Made by a program: the position numbers and the translations under genes. From JBLEFH01 sp047345645 (lineage in GTDB: Bacteria > Pseudomonadota > Alphaproteobacteria > Rhodobacterales > Rhodobacteraceae): 64,000 nucleotides of DNA. Under the pieces are notes generated by a model. It made no database searches. It was not told where the DNA came from and worked only from the letters and a program-made list of their open reading frames with translations. This document shows, in pieces, positions 43,746 to 52,773 of the stretch. How positions within the stretch are numbered: position 1 is the first letter of the stretch; each line of letters begins with the position of its first letter. The stretch lies in assembly GCA_047345645.1 (NCBI GenBank), contig JBLEFH010000007.1, one strand, 5' to 3'.

Positions 43746-43854
43746 CCGGTTCTGTCATTCTCGAAGGAAACGCGGATAACAGCGTTTGGTCCACACGCAC
43801 GGGCGGCCGCGCGCGCGGATGACATCAGACACTCGCCAGCCAGGGAGCAAGCCA

Positions 43855-45189
43855 GTGAGTAATTCGACCTTCACACCCGGAATCGCCGAGGGGCGGCTTT
43901 CCTCCACCCTCATTGCCGAAAATTTCGCCGATTACTGCCCGCCGCTCGATCCGCATGAGGCGCAGGTGGCGGCGGATCGCTGTTATTTCTGCCATGACGC
44001 GCCCTGTATCACGGCCTGTCCGACGGAGATCGACATTCCGCTGTTCATCCGTCAGATCGCGACCGGCACGCCCGATGCGGCGGCGAAAACGATCCTGTCG
44101 TCGAATATCCTTGGCGGGATGTGCGCGCGGGTCTGCCCGACGGAAACGCTCTGCGAAGGCGCGTGTGTGCGGATGGAAGCGGAGGAGAAACCCGTCGAGA
44201 TCGGCGCGCTGCAACGCTATGCGACGGACCGGGTGCTGGACGATCCGCACCCCTTCGCCCGCGCGGCGGCCACGGGCAAAACCGTGGCGGTGGTGGGGGC
44301 AGGGCCAGCGGGTCTCGCCTGCGCGCACCGTCTCGCGATGAAGGGTCATGATGTGAAGGTGTTCGAGGCGCGGCCCAAAGCCGGCGGTCTCAATGAATAC
44401 GGGATCGCGGCCTATAAGGCGAGCGACCAGTTTGCCGAGCGTGAGGTGGATTGGCTGCTCAAGATCGGCGGCATCACCATCGAGAACGGCGTCGCGCTTG
44501 GCCGGGACATTTCGCTCGATCAACTGACGGCGGATTATGATGCCGTGTTCCTCGGGATCGGCCTCGCCGCGGTCAATGATCTCGGGCTTGGCGGCGAGAT
44601 GAACGGGCTGCGCGATGCGGTCGATTTCATCGCCGAGCTGCGCCAGACCGAGGATCTGACCACGCTGCCCGTCGGCCGCGATGTGGTCGTGATCGGAGGC
44701 GGCATGACGGCGGTGGATGCGGCGGTGCAGTCGCGGCTTTTGGGCGCGGAAAATGTCACCATGTGTTACCGGCGCGGGCCGGAGCGGCTCTCCGCTTCAT
44801 GGGTCGAGCAGGAACACGCCAGTAAGGCCGGGGTCCGCATCCGCTGCAACGCCATGCCGGTTGCAATCCGCGGGAATGGCAAGGTCGAGGAAATCGAGTT
44901 CGCCTATACCGAGGATGACGCGAGCGGCGCCATGGCGCAGCGGCCTGAGACCTTCACGCTGAAAGCCGATCAGGTGCTGTTTGCCATCGGCCAGAAACTC
45001 GGCGGGTTACCGGACGGCGTCGCCCTTGACGGGCGTAAGATCGCGGTCGATGCGAATGGCCGCACCAAAAACCCGAAAATCTGGGCCGGCGGCGATTGCA
45101 CGGCAGGCGAGGACCTCACCGTCTCCGCCGTCGCCCAAGGCCGCGATGCCGCGGAAGACATTCACCAGCAACTCATGGGAGGGGCGTAA
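43855..45189 (+). CDS. preT: NAD-dependent dihydropyrimidine dehydrogenase, subunit PreT
   Basis: A 444-residue flavoprotein that transfers electrons between NAD(H) and PreA for reduction of uracil and thymine. The N-terminal Fe-S ligating Cys pattern is CYFCHDAPCITACP and CARVCPTETLCEGAC. The FAD-binding VAVVGAGPAGLACAHRLA is at about 150, a second dinucleotide motif DVVVIGGGMTAVDAA at about 280, and the C-terminal IWAGGDCTAGEDLTV. The GTG at 43855 is preceded by AGGGAG at the right distance; an ATG at 43819 is an alternative. It is 2 bases from preA. Confidence 0.93.
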   Translation: MSNSTFTPGIAEGRLSSTLIAENFADYCPPLDPHEAQVAADRCYFCHDAPCITACPTEIDIPLFIRQIATGTPDAAAKTILSSNILGGMCARVCPTETLCEGACVRMEAEEKPVEIGALQRYATDRVLDDPHPFARAAATGKTVAVVGAGPAGLACAHRLAMKGHDVKVFEARPKAGGLNEYGIAAYKASDQFAEREVDWLLKIGGITIENGVALGRDISLDQLTADYDAVFLGIGLAAVNDLGLGGEMNGLRDAVDFIAELRQTEDLTTLPVGRDVVVIGGGMTAVDAAVQSRLLGAENVTMCYRRGPERLSASWVEQEHASKAGVRIRCNAMPVAIRGNGKVEEIEFAYTEDDASGAMAQRPETFTLKADQVLFAIGQKLGGLPDGVALDGRKIAVDANGRTKNPKIWAGGDCTAGEDLTVSAVAQGRDAAEDIHQQLMGGA

Positions 45190-45191
45190 TC

Positions 45192-46493
45192 ATGGCTGAT
45201 CTCACCACCGACTTTATCGGGATCAAATCCCCCAACCCGTTCTGGCTCGCCTCCGCGCCGCCGACCGACAAGGAATACAACGTCCGCCGCGCGTTCGAAG
45301 CGGGGTGGGGCGGGGTCGTCTGGAAAACCCTCGGGGCGGAAGGCCCGCCGGTCGTGAACGTCAACGGCCCGCGCTACGGCGTGGTGTATGGCGCGGATCG
45401 CCGGGTGCTTGGCATCAACAATATCGAGCTGATCACCGACCGCCCGCTGGAGGTGAACCTGCGCGAAATCAAATCGGTGAAGCGCGACTACCCGGACCGG
45501 GCGCTGATCATCAGCCTGATGGTGCCTTGCGACGAGGACAGTTGGAAAACGATCCTGAGGCAAATCGAGGACACCGGGGCCGATGGGGTCGAGCTGAATT
45601 TCGGCTGCCCGCATGGCATGGCCGAGCGCGGCATGGGCTCCGCCGTGGGTCAGGTGCCGGAATATATCGAAATGGTCACCCGCTGGGTGAAGCAATATAG
45701 CCGGATGCCCTGCATCGTGAAGCTGACCCCGAACATCACCGATGTGCGCAAACCCGCCGAGGCGGCGAAACGCGGCGGCGCGGATGCAGTGAGCCTTATC
45801 AACACGATCAACTCCATCACCTCGGTCGATCTCGATCTCTTCGCGCCGGAGCCGACGATTGACGGCAAGGGCACCCATGGCGGCTATTGCGGCCCGGCGG
45901 TGAAACCGATTGCGCTAAACATGGTCGCCGAAATCGCCCGCAGCCCGGAGACGGCGGATCTGCCCATTTCCGGCATTGGCGGGGTGACGACATGGCGCGA
46001 CGCGGCGGAGTTCATGGCGCTTGGCGCGGGCAATGTGCAGGTCTGCACCGCCGCGATGACCTATGGCTTCAAGGTCGTGCAGGAGATGATCTCCGGCCTT
46101 TCGGAATATATGGACGAGAAGGGCTTCACATCCACCGCCGATCTCGTGGGCCGCGCCCGCCCAAATGTGACGGATTGGCAATATCTCAACCTCAATTACG
46201 TCACCAAGGCCGAGATTGATCAGGATCTGTGCATCAAATGCGGGCGCTGCTACGCGGCTTGCGAGGACACGAGCCATCAGGCGATTGATATGTCGGCGGA
46301 TCGTGTGTTCTCGGTCAAGGATGACGAATGCGTCGCCTGTAATCTCTGCGTCGATGTCTGCCCGGTCGAGAACTGCATCACCATGCGGCAGCTTGAGAAG
46401 GGCGAGACGGACCCGCGCACGGGCGAGGTGGTCGGCGATTACGCCAACTGGACCGAGCATCCCAACAACCCCTCGGCCACGGCGGCCGAATGA
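45192..46493 (+). CDS. preA: NAD-dependent dihydropyrimidine dehydrogenase, subunit PreA
   Basis: A 433-residue FMN TIM-barrel protein with two C-terminal 4Fe-4S clusters, the catalytic subunit reducing uracil to dihydrouracil. Features are SPNPFWLASAPPT, LNFGCPHGMAERGMGSA, the active-site-loop region, and ferredoxin motifs CIKCGRCYAACEDTSHQ and CVACNLCVDVCPVENC. The first step of reductive pyrimidine catabolism pairs with the amidohydrolases encoded downstream of the TetR gene. Confidence 0.95.
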   Translation: MADLTTDFIGIKSPNPFWLASAPPTDKEYNVRRAFEAGWGGVVWKTLGAEGPPVVNVNGPRYGVVYGADRRVLGINNIELITDRPLEVNLREIKSVKRDYPDRALIISLMVPCDEDSWKTILRQIEDTGADGVELNFGCPHGMAERGMGSAVGQVPEYIEMVTRWVKQYSRMPCIVKLTPNITDVRKPAEAAKRGGADAVSLINTINSITSVDLDLFAPEPTIDGKGTHGGYCGPAVKPIALNMVAEIARSPETADLPISGIGGVTTWRDAAEFMALGAGNVQVCTAAMTYGFKVVQEMISGLSEYMDEKGFTSTADLVGRARPNVTDWQYLNLNYVTKAEIDQDLCIKCGRCYAACEDTSHQAIDMSADRVFSVKDDECVACNLCVDVCPVENCITMRQLEKGETDPRTGEVVGDYANWTEHPNNPSATAAE

Positions 46494-46495
46494 GC

Positions 46496-46529
46496 CTGAG
46501 CGCGCGCCTTTCCGAAGTGACGCGCTCAG
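46496..46529. terminator. Inverted repeat between converging preA and TetR genes
   Basis: The 9-bp arms CTGAGCGCG (46496-46504) and CGCGCTCAG (46521-46529) overlap both gene ends. No T-run follows on either strand, so termination efficiency is uncertain. Confidence 0.4.
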
Positions 46530-47137
46530 GGCGTCAGCAGGCGGCGATACAGCGTCTCGGCAAAGGGGCGCGCCTCGGTGATGGGGTCGTGATCCGGCCC
46601 CAGAACCGCATGGATCTGGACCTCGAAATCGGCGTAATGCTGGGTGATCGCCCAGAAGGAAAAGATGAGATGGTAAGGATCGCTCTTCGCAATCCGCCCC
46701 TCATCCATCCAGCGCTCAATGAGCGCCGCTTTCTCATCCACCACCGCCTTGAGCCGCCCGCTCAAGATCGCCTCGATATGTTCGGCGCCGCGCACCACCG
46801 CATTGGCGAAAAGCCGGCTCTGCTTGGCATGGGTGCGGCTCATATCGAGCTTGCAGCGCATATAGGCCAGCAGCTCCTCCAGCGGCTCGCCATCCTCCGA
46901 AATCGCCTGCAACGGGGCCAGCCACTCCTCGATCTGCGCGTCGAGCAGCGTGCGATGAATCTCCTCCTTGGAGCGGAAATAATAGAGCAAATTGGCCTTC
47001 GACAGCCCGGCCAGCGTGGCAATCTCGTCGACCGTCGCGCCGCGAAATCCATGGGCCGCGAAGACCTCCAGCGCCGCCGTCAAAATCGCCTCGCGATTGC
47101 GCTTTTGAATGCGGGTCAGCCGCCGCGCCTTGTCCAT
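46526..47137 (-). CDS. TetR family regulator, RutR-like
   Basis: A 203-residue regulator with an N-terminal HTH (AILTAALEVFAAHGFRGATV, then IATLAGLSKANLLYYF) and a RutR-type C-terminal domain (HLIFSFWAITQHYADFEVQI). In E. coli, RutR senses uracil/thymine and controls pyrimidine degradation; the location between preTA and the downstream hydrolases supports the same role. It is divergent from the amidohydrolase gene, with a palindrome between them. Confidence 0.88.
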   Translation of the reverse strand: MDKARRLTRIQKRNREAILTAALEVFAAHGFRGATVDEIATLAGLSKANLLYYFRSKEEIHRTLLDAQIEEWLAPLQAISEDGEPLEELLAYMRCKLDMSRTHAKQSRLFANAVVRGAEHIEAILSGRLKAVVDEKAALIERWMDEGRIAKSDPYHLIFSFWAITQHYADFEVQIHAVLGPDHDPITEARPFAETLYRRLLTP

Positions 47138-47188
47138 CTGCGTCCCGCTCTTGATTGGATTCGCAATTCTTATAGCCTGTTATCAAAA

Positions 47189-47210
47189 GCTTGGTCAAAA
47201 CAGGCCAAGC
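47189..47210. promoter_or_regulatory. Palindrome between the TetR gene and the amidohydrolase operon
   Basis: The arms GCTTGGTC (47189-47196) and GGCCAAGC (47203-47210) are complementary at 7 of 8 positions around a 6-base spacer. The left arm runs into TGGTCAA (47192-47198), a RutR half-site. It lies 35 bases before the ATG at 47246 and about 50 bases before the regulator start at 47137. Confidence 0.5.
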
Positions 47211-47245
47211 CGATGCGCCTGCAAATGTGATCGAAAGGACCGCCT

Positions 47246-48496
47246 ATGACCAGCCCCGACAGCAATATGAAGATCGATGCGGACCGTCTTTGGGACAGCC
47301 TGATGGAGATGGCCAAGATCGGTCCGGGGGTCGCGGGCGGCAACAATCGCCAGACGCTGACCGATGAAGATGCCGAGGGCCGCGCGCTCTTCCAGTCATG
47401 GTGCGAGGAGGCGGGCATGTCCATGGCGCTCGACAAAATGGGCAATATGTTCATGCGCTTCGAGGGGGCGGAGCCGGATCTCGACCCGGTCTATATCGGC
47501 AGCCATCTCGACACCCAGCCCACGGGCGGCAAATATGACGGGGTGCTGGGGGTGCTCTCCGGCCTCGAAGTCATCCGCTCCATCCGCGATATGGGCGTGA
47601 AAACCAAACGGCCCATCGTCGTCGTCAACTGGACCAATGAGGAGGGCACCCGCTTCGCCCCCGCCATGCTCGCCAGCGGCGTCTATGCGGGCGAGCACAC
47701 CGAGGACTTCGCCAATACCCGCGAGGATGCCGAGGGCAAAACCTTTGGCGAGGAGCTGGACCGCATCGGCTGGCGCGGCACCGAAGAGGTCGGCGGGCGG
47801 CCCATGCATGCGATGTTCGAATATCACATCGAGCAGGGGCCGATTTTGGAGGCCGAAAACACGCAGATCGGCGTCGTCACCCACGGGCAGGGCCTCTGGT
47901 GGTTGCAAGTTACGCTGACGGGCAAGGAATCGCATACCGGCTCGACGCCGATGAATATGCGCGTCAATGCGGGGCTTGGCATGGCGCGGATCACCGAACT
48001 CGTCCACCGCATCGCCATGGACAACCAGCCAAACGCCGTCGGCGCGATCGGGCAGGCCAATGTCTACCCCAACAGCCGCAACGTGATCCCCGGCAAGGCG
48101 GTCTTCACCATCGACTTCCGCAGCCCGGAACTGGAGAAACTGAACGGAATGCGGGCGGAACTGGAAGCCGAAGCCCCGAAAATCGCCGAAGAGCTCGGCC
48201 TTGGCATCGAGATCGACCCCGTCGGCCATTTCGATCCGGTCACCTTCGACCCAGACCTCGCCCAATCCCTCCGCGACGCCGCCGACCGCCTCGGCTATTC
48301 CCACATGGACATCGTCTCCGGCGCCGGCCACGACGCCTGCTGGATCAACCGCGTCGCCCCCACCGTCATGATCATGTGCCCCTGCGTGGACGGGCTCTCG
48401 CATAACGAGGCCGAAGAGATCAGCAAGGAATGGGCCGAAGCGGGGGCAGATGTGCTGCTCCATGCGGTTTTGGAAGCAGCGGAGGTGGTGCGGTGA
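47246..48496 (+). CDS. Zn-dependent N-carbamoyl-beta-alanine amidohydrolase (beta-ureidopropionase type)
   Basis: A 416-residue M20-fold hydantoinase/carbamoylase-family amidase that removes the carbamoyl group in the last step of reductive pyrimidine breakdown. Metal ligands are His87 (IGSHLDTQPTGGKYDG), Asp98 and Glu132/133 (NWTNEEGTRFAPAM), with further residues in HIEQGPILE and GAGHDACW. The dimerisation-domain motif GKESHTGSTPMNMR is present. It is followed by an unrelated AT-rich gene and then the dihydropyrimidinase. Confidence 0.92.
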   Translation: MTSPDSNMKIDADRLWDSLMEMAKIGPGVAGGNNRQTLTDEDAEGRALFQSWCEEAGMSMALDKMGNMFMRFEGAEPDLDPVYIGSHLDTQPTGGKYDGVLGVLSGLEVIRSIRDMGVKTKRPIVVVNWTNEEGTRFAPAMLASGVYAGEHTEDFANTREDAEGKTFGEELDRIGWRGTEEVGGRPMHAMFEYHIEQGPILEAENTQIGVVTHGQGLWWLQVTLTGKESHTGSTPMNMRVNAGLGMARITELVHRIAMDNQPNAVGAIGQANVYPNSRNVIPGKAVFTIDFRSPELEKLNGMRAELEAEAPKIAEELGLGIEIDPVGHFDPVTFDPDLAQSLRDAADRLGYSHMDIVSGAGHDACWINRVAPTVMIMCPCVDGLSHNEAEEISKEWAEAGADVLLHAVLEAAEVVR

Positions 48497-48498
48497 GA

Positions 48499-49278
48499 AT
48501 GACTGACACCATTCAATCGGCTGGAATTTTAATTTCGCTGATAATGTCAGGTGTCGGCCTCTACTGGCAGTGGCAAAGTGAGAGCGAAAATCTGGAAATT
48601 CTTCAAGCGCCGGGCAAGAGTGGCGAATTTTTCGTCACGGAACATGGCGTAATACAGGAAGTGGAATTTCATATAATTAATGATCAGTCAGAACCTGTTA
48701 TTCTACAACGAATTAATTTTTCGCCGAATAACACCTTCCCGGCTCCGGTATTGATTAATAACGTTCGTTGGGATGGCCGACCGATAAAAATTGAAAGTCA
48801 TAGCGTTGTCATTGCAAATTTGTTAGCCAGACGAGACTTTAATTCATTAGCGTTCGCACAAAAAGCCTCCAATAGAGAGAAAGCTAATAATCCATTCCAC
48901 GATGCAATCACATTAATCCAACCAAATGAGATTTCATTCAATAAAGTCGCCTCAGAGTTATTGAAAGATGAGCACGGCGCTGAACACATCAGACAAAGGT
49001 TATTCTCAGGTATTCAGGCGCAAGCTATACAGAAAGCTCTATTTGCCGAAGGGATAACGTTTAGCGGCAAATATCCTGAGGTCGCCCAAGATTTAGATGA
49101 CCAAGATATGTATCTTACCTACGGCGGTCCATGCCTAAGTTATCTTGAGCACACGCTCAGTGTGTGTACTTCCCTTGAAGTGTCGACGACTGAAGGAAAC
49201 ACCTTTCATTCAGAATACATCGGGTTTGGACTTAGGTCGCGCGAATTAGACAAAATACACCGGGAGATAAACTCATGA
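48499..49278 (+). CDS. AT-rich orphan membrane-anchored protein inserted in the pyrimidine operon
   Basis: A 259-residue protein with one N-terminal hydrophobic segment (IQSAGILISLIMSGVGLYW, residues about 5-23) and a soluble C-terminal domain rich in Asn, Ile and Glu. I recognise no family. The DNA is visibly AT-rich (roughly 40-45% GC by eye) and uses codons such as TTA, ATA and AGA that are rare in its neighbours. The start is 2 bases past the amidohydrolase stop (or GTG at 48493 overlapping it), and its stop overlaps the dihydropyrimidinase ATG as ATGA. It therefore sits precisely within the operon. Recent horizontal acquisition is likely. Confidence 0.8.
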   Translation: MTDTIQSAGILISLIMSGVGLYWQWQSESENLEILQAPGKSGEFFVTEHGVIQEVEFHIINDQSEPVILQRINFSPNNTFPAPVLINNVRWDGRPIKIESHSVVIANLLARRDFNSLAFAQKASNREKANNPFHDAITLIQPNEISFNKVASELLKDEHGAEHIRQRLFSGIQAQAIQKALFAEGITFSGKYPEVAQDLDDQDMYLTYGGPCLSYLEHTLSVCTSLEVSTTEGNTFHSEYIGFGLRSRELDKIHREINS

Positions 49279-50732
49279 CCAGTACAGTCATCAAAAACGG
49301 CACCATCGTCACGGCGGATCTGACCTATAAGGCGGATGTGCGGGTAGAGGGGGGCAAGATCACCGAGATTGGGGAGAACCTTAGCGGCGACAACCAGCTC
49401 GATGCGACCGGCTGCTATGTGATGCCGGGCGGGATTGACCCGCATACCCATCTCGAAATGCCCTTCATGGGTACCTATTCGAGCGATGATTTTGAGAGCG
49501 GCACCCGCGCGGCGCTGGCGGGCGGGACCACGATGGTCGTGGATTTCGCGCTGCCGTCGCCGGGGCAGGGGCTGCTCGATGCTTTGCGGATGTGGGACAA
49601 CAAATCCGGCCGCGCCCATTGCGATTACGCTTATCACATGGCGATCACATGGTGGGGCGAGCAGGTGTTTGACGAAATGGAAACCGTCGTCAAGGATCGC
49701 GGGATCACCAGTTTCAAACATTTCATGGCCTATAAGGGCGCGCTGATGGTGCAGGATGACGAGCTCTTCGCCTCCTTCCGCCGGATTGGCGATCTCGGTG
49801 GGCTGGCGATGGTTCATGCGGAGAATGGCGATGTGGTCGCCGATCTCTCGGCGCGGCTGCTGGAGGAGGGCAATACCGGCCCTGAAGCGCACGCCTATTC
49901 CCGCCCGCCGCAAGTCGAGGGTGAGGCGACCAACAGGGCGATCATGGTGGCGGATATGGCGGGCGTGCCGCTCTATGTCGTTCATGTCTCCTGCGAGGAA
50001 AGCCATGAAGCGATCCGCCGGGCGCGCCAGCAGGGCAAGCGGGTCTTTGGCGAGCCGCTGATCCAGCATCTGACGCTCGACGAGTCCGAATATTTCAACA
50101 AGGACTGGGACCACGCCGCCCGCCGGGTGATGTCGCCGCCCTTCCGCAACAAGCAGCATCAGGACAGTCTCTGGGCCGGTCTGCAATCGGGCTCGCTCTC
50201 GGTGGTGGCGACGGATCATTGCGCCTTCACCACAGAGCAGAAACGCTACGGCGTGGGCGATTTCACCAAGATCCCCAATGGCACCGGCGGGCTGGAAGAC
50301 CGGATGCCGATGCTCTGGACCAATGGCGTGAACACCGGGCGGCTGACCCCGAACGAGTTCGTCGCCGTGACCTCCACCAATATCGCGAAGATCATGAACC
50401 TTTACCCGAAAAAAGGCGCGGTGCTGGTTGGGGCGGATGCGGATCTCGTCGTGTGGGACCCCGAGGCGGAGAAAACCATCACCGCAGACAGCCAGCAATC
50501 GGCCATTGATTACAATGTGTTCGAGGGCCATCACGTGAAGGGCCTGCCGCGCTACACGCTGACGCGCGGTGTAGTCGCGGTGACGGAAGGCAAGGTCGAC
50601 AGCCGCGAGGGTCATGGCGAATTCGTGCCCCGCGAGGCCAAGCCCGCCGTGAACCGCGCCCTCTCTGCCTGGAAAGAACTCACCGCGCCGCGCCCCGTGC
50701 AGCGCAGCGGCATCCCGGCCAGCGGGGTGTAA
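49275..50732 (+). CDS. hydA: Dihydropyrimidinase
   Basis: A 485-residue cyclic amidohydrolase that opens dihydrouracil to N-carbamoyl-beta-alanine. The binuclear metal motif is GGIDPHTHLEMPFMGT with His57 and His59. The carboxylated Lys is probably Lys154 in KHFMAYKGALM. Further motifs are MVHAENGDV, VVHVSCEES and VVATDHCAFT with the metal Asp. It works between PreTA and the carbamoyl hydrolase. Its ATG overlaps the orphan gene's stop. GGAGATAAA lies upstream within that orphan gene. Confidence 0.95.
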   Translation: MTSTVIKNGTIVTADLTYKADVRVEGGKITEIGENLSGDNQLDATGCYVMPGGIDPHTHLEMPFMGTYSSDDFESGTRAALAGGTTMVVDFALPSPGQGLLDALRMWDNKSGRAHCDYAYHMAITWWGEQVFDEMETVVKDRGITSFKHFMAYKGALMVQDDELFASFRRIGDLGGLAMVHAENGDVVADLSARLLEEGNTGPEAHAYSRPPQVEGEATNRAIMVADMAGVPLYVVHVSCEESHEAIRRARQQGKRVFGEPLIQHLTLDESEYFNKDWDHAARRVMSPPFRNKQHQDSLWAGLQSGSLSVVATDHCAFTTEQKRYGVGDFTKIPNGTGGLEDRMPMLWTNGVNTGRLTPNEFVAVTSTNIAKIMNLYPKKGAVLVGADADLVVWDPEAEKTITADSQQSAIDYNVFEGHHVKGLPRYTLTRGVVAVTEGKVDSREGHGEFVPREAKPAVNRALSAWKELTAPRPVQRSGIPASGV

Positions 50733-50859
50733 GATAACAGGGCGGTCCGCCCGCCGCGGGCCGCCTCTCACCACCCGCCGCGCAGGGCTTTGACAGGGAC
50801 CCGCGGGCGGCATCATCGCCAACGACGACGCTTATGCGACCTCATAAGGAGAACAAAAA

Positions 50860-52344
50860 ATGTCGGAGCCTAATTATCAACCGGACGCAGCCGGGATTGT
50901 TCACCAGGAGCTCGGCGCTCTTGATCCTGCGCTTTATAACGAGGACCAGCTTCCGACCGGAATGGACGATCGCAACTGGGACTGGGTCGCCATTTCCGCC
51001 CTCTGGGTCGGCATGGTGGTCTGTATCCCGACCTATCTGCTCGCCTCCTATCTCATCAATTCGGGGATGAGCTGGGATCAGGCGGTGATGACCATCCTCA
51101 TCGCCAATGTGATCGTGCTGATCCCGATGCTGCTCGTCGGCCATGCGGGCACGCGCTACGGCATCCCGTTCCCGGTGCTGCTCCGCTCCTCCTTCGGGCC
51201 AGCGGGGGCGAAAATCCCGGCGGTGGCGCGCGGGATCGTCGCCTGCGGCTGGTTCGGCATCCAGACATGGGTGGGCGGCTCGGCCATTTACGTCATTCTC
51301 AACATGCTGCTCGGCGGCGCGCTGGCGGGCGATCCGCTGCCGATCCTCGGGATCAATTTGGGGCAGTTCCTCTGCTTCCTCGCCTTCTGGTTGCTGCATA
51401 TCTACTTCATCACCCACGGCACGGAGTCGATCCGCTGGCTCGAAATCTGGGCCGCGCCGTTCCTGCTCGCCATGGGCATCGCGCTCCTGATCTGGGCCTA
51501 TCTGCGGGCAGGGGGCTTTGGCCCGATGCTCTCCACCCCCAGCCAGTTTGACCCCGGCCAGCCGCAGGAGGGCCAGTTCTGGGCCGTCTTCTGGCCAAGC
51601 CTGACGGGCATGATCGGCTATTGGGCCACACTCGCGCTGAACATCCCCGATTTCACCCGCCACGCGCGCAGTCAGGGCGATCAGATCAAGGGGCAAGTGA
51701 TTGGCCTCCCGATCCCCATGGCGCTCTTTGCCTTCATCGCCTCCGCCGTGACCTCGGCCACCATCGTGATTTTCGGCGAAGCGATCTGGGACCCGATCCA
51801 GCTTGCCGAACGTATGGGCGGCATCTCGGTCATCATCGCGCTCTTCGCGCTGATCGTGGCGACGCTCACCACCAACCTCGCGGCCAACACGGTCGCACCC
51901 GCCCACGGGTTTGCGAACCTCGCGCCGAGCAAGATCAACCTCAAGCGCGGCGGCTATATCACCGCGGCCATCGGGATCGCCATGTTCCCTTGGGTGCTGA
52001 TCAACCATATCACCGGCTGGCTCATCGCCTATTCGGCGCTGCTCGGCCCGATCGCCGGGATCATGCTGGCGGACTATTACCTGCTGCGCAAAAGACGGCT
52101 GAACCTCACAGATCTCTATCGCCATGAGGGGATCTATTTGGGCAGCAGCGGCACCAACTGGGCCGGGATGGGCGCGCTCATCATCGGGATTTTGCCGAAT
52201 ATTCCGGGCTTTCTCGCCGGGGTGGGGCTGACCAGTGGCGCCTCGCCATTCTTCGCGACGATCTACACCTATGCGTGGTTCGTCGGGCTGTTCGTGGCGG
52301 GGGCGGCCTATCTGGTGCTGACCCCGATGCTGAACCGCCGTTAA
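50860..52344 (+). CDS. NCS1 family permease (uracil/dihydropyrimidine/allantoin/hydantoin type)
   Basis: A 494-residue inner-membrane transporter with about 12 hydrophobic helices. The NCS1 start region NWDWVAISALWVGMVVCIPTY, the helix-3 region IVACGWFGIQTWVGG and helix 10-12 features are clear. It likely imports uracil, hydantoin or related rings for the preceding pathway. AAGGAGAA precedes the ATG. The 127-base gap before it contains GC-rich hairpins (GGGCGG/CGCCC near 50740) without a T-run. Confidence 0.93.
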   Translation: MSEPNYQPDAAGIVHQELGALDPALYNEDQLPTGMDDRNWDWVAISALWVGMVVCIPTYLLASYLINSGMSWDQAVMTILIANVIVLIPMLLVGHAGTRYGIPFPVLLRSSFGPAGAKIPAVARGIVACGWFGIQTWVGGSAIYVILNMLLGGALAGDPLPILGINLGQFLCFLAFWLLHIYFITHGTESIRWLEIWAAPFLLAMGIALLIWAYLRAGGFGPMLSTPSQFDPGQPQEGQFWAVFWPSLTGMIGYWATLALNIPDFTRHARSQGDQIKGQVIGLPIPMALFAFIASAVTSATIVIFGEAIWDPIQLAERMGGISVIIALFALIVATLTTNLAANTVAPAHGFANLAPSKINLKRGGYITAAIGIAMFPWVLINHITGWLIAYSALLGPIAGIMLADYYLLRKRRLNLTDLYRHEGIYLGSSGTNWAGMGALIIGILPNIPGFLAGVGLTSGASPFFATIYTYAWFVGLFVAGAAYLVLTPMLNRR

Positions 52345-52352
52345 CGATACGT

Positions 52353-52384
52353 GCGGCGGCGCACCCCCTGTGCCGCCGCGCTTT
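52353..52384 (+). terminator. Weak terminator/attenuator between the permease and DUF1330 genes
   Basis: GCGGCGGCGCA (52353-52363) pairs with TGTGCCGCCGC (52369-52379), with one G-U pair, around a CCCCC loop. Only four T follow, so partial read-through into the DUF1330 gene is likely. Confidence 0.55.
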
Positions 52385-52401
52385 TGCCAAAGGAGACCCC
52401 C

Positions 52402-52689
52402 ATGCCCAAAGCCTATTGGATCGCCCATGTGACCGTGACCAACCCGGACCCTTACAAGCTCTATGCCGAAGGCGCGTCCGAAGCGTTTCGCGAATTTGGC
52501 GCGAAGGTTCTGGCCCGCGGCGGCGCGGTGCAGCAGCTTGAGGGCGAGGGCCATCCGCGCAATGTCGTGATCGAGTTTGAGAGCATGGATCAGGCGCTCG
52601 CCTGCTATCATTCCGAGGCCTATCAAAACGCGAAAAAACACCGCGAAGGCAATGGGATCGCCAATATCATGATCGTCGAGGGGAGCTGA
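52402..52689 (+). CDS. DUF1330 family protein
   Basis: A 95-residue ferredoxin-like-fold protein with family features AYWIAHVTVTNPDPYKLYAE, EGEGHPRNVVIEF, CYHSEAYQNAKKHREG and a C-terminal NIMIVEG. AAAGGAGA precedes the ATG at 52402. Small DUF1330 proteins are common in catabolic clusters, but no enzymatic role is firmly established. The 52690-52773 gap after it holds nothing recognisable. Confidence 0.88.
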   Translation: MPKAYWIAHVTVTNPDPYKLYAEGASEAFREFGAKVLARGGAVQQLEGEGHPRNVVIEFESMDQALACYHSEAYQNAKKHREGNGIANIMIVEGS

Positions 52690-52773
52690 GACGGATCTGA
52701 CCTTACGAGTCCCTCCCTTGAAAGCGCCGCCTGCCGCGCTTTCCTAAAGAGGGCGTAAACGGTAAGATTTGAT

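Noticed and set aside
50738..50800. GC-rich hairpins before the NCS1 permease gene as terminator or riboswitch
   Set aside because: No T-run and no recognisable aptamer pattern. These are probably ordinary GC-rich intergenic sequence.
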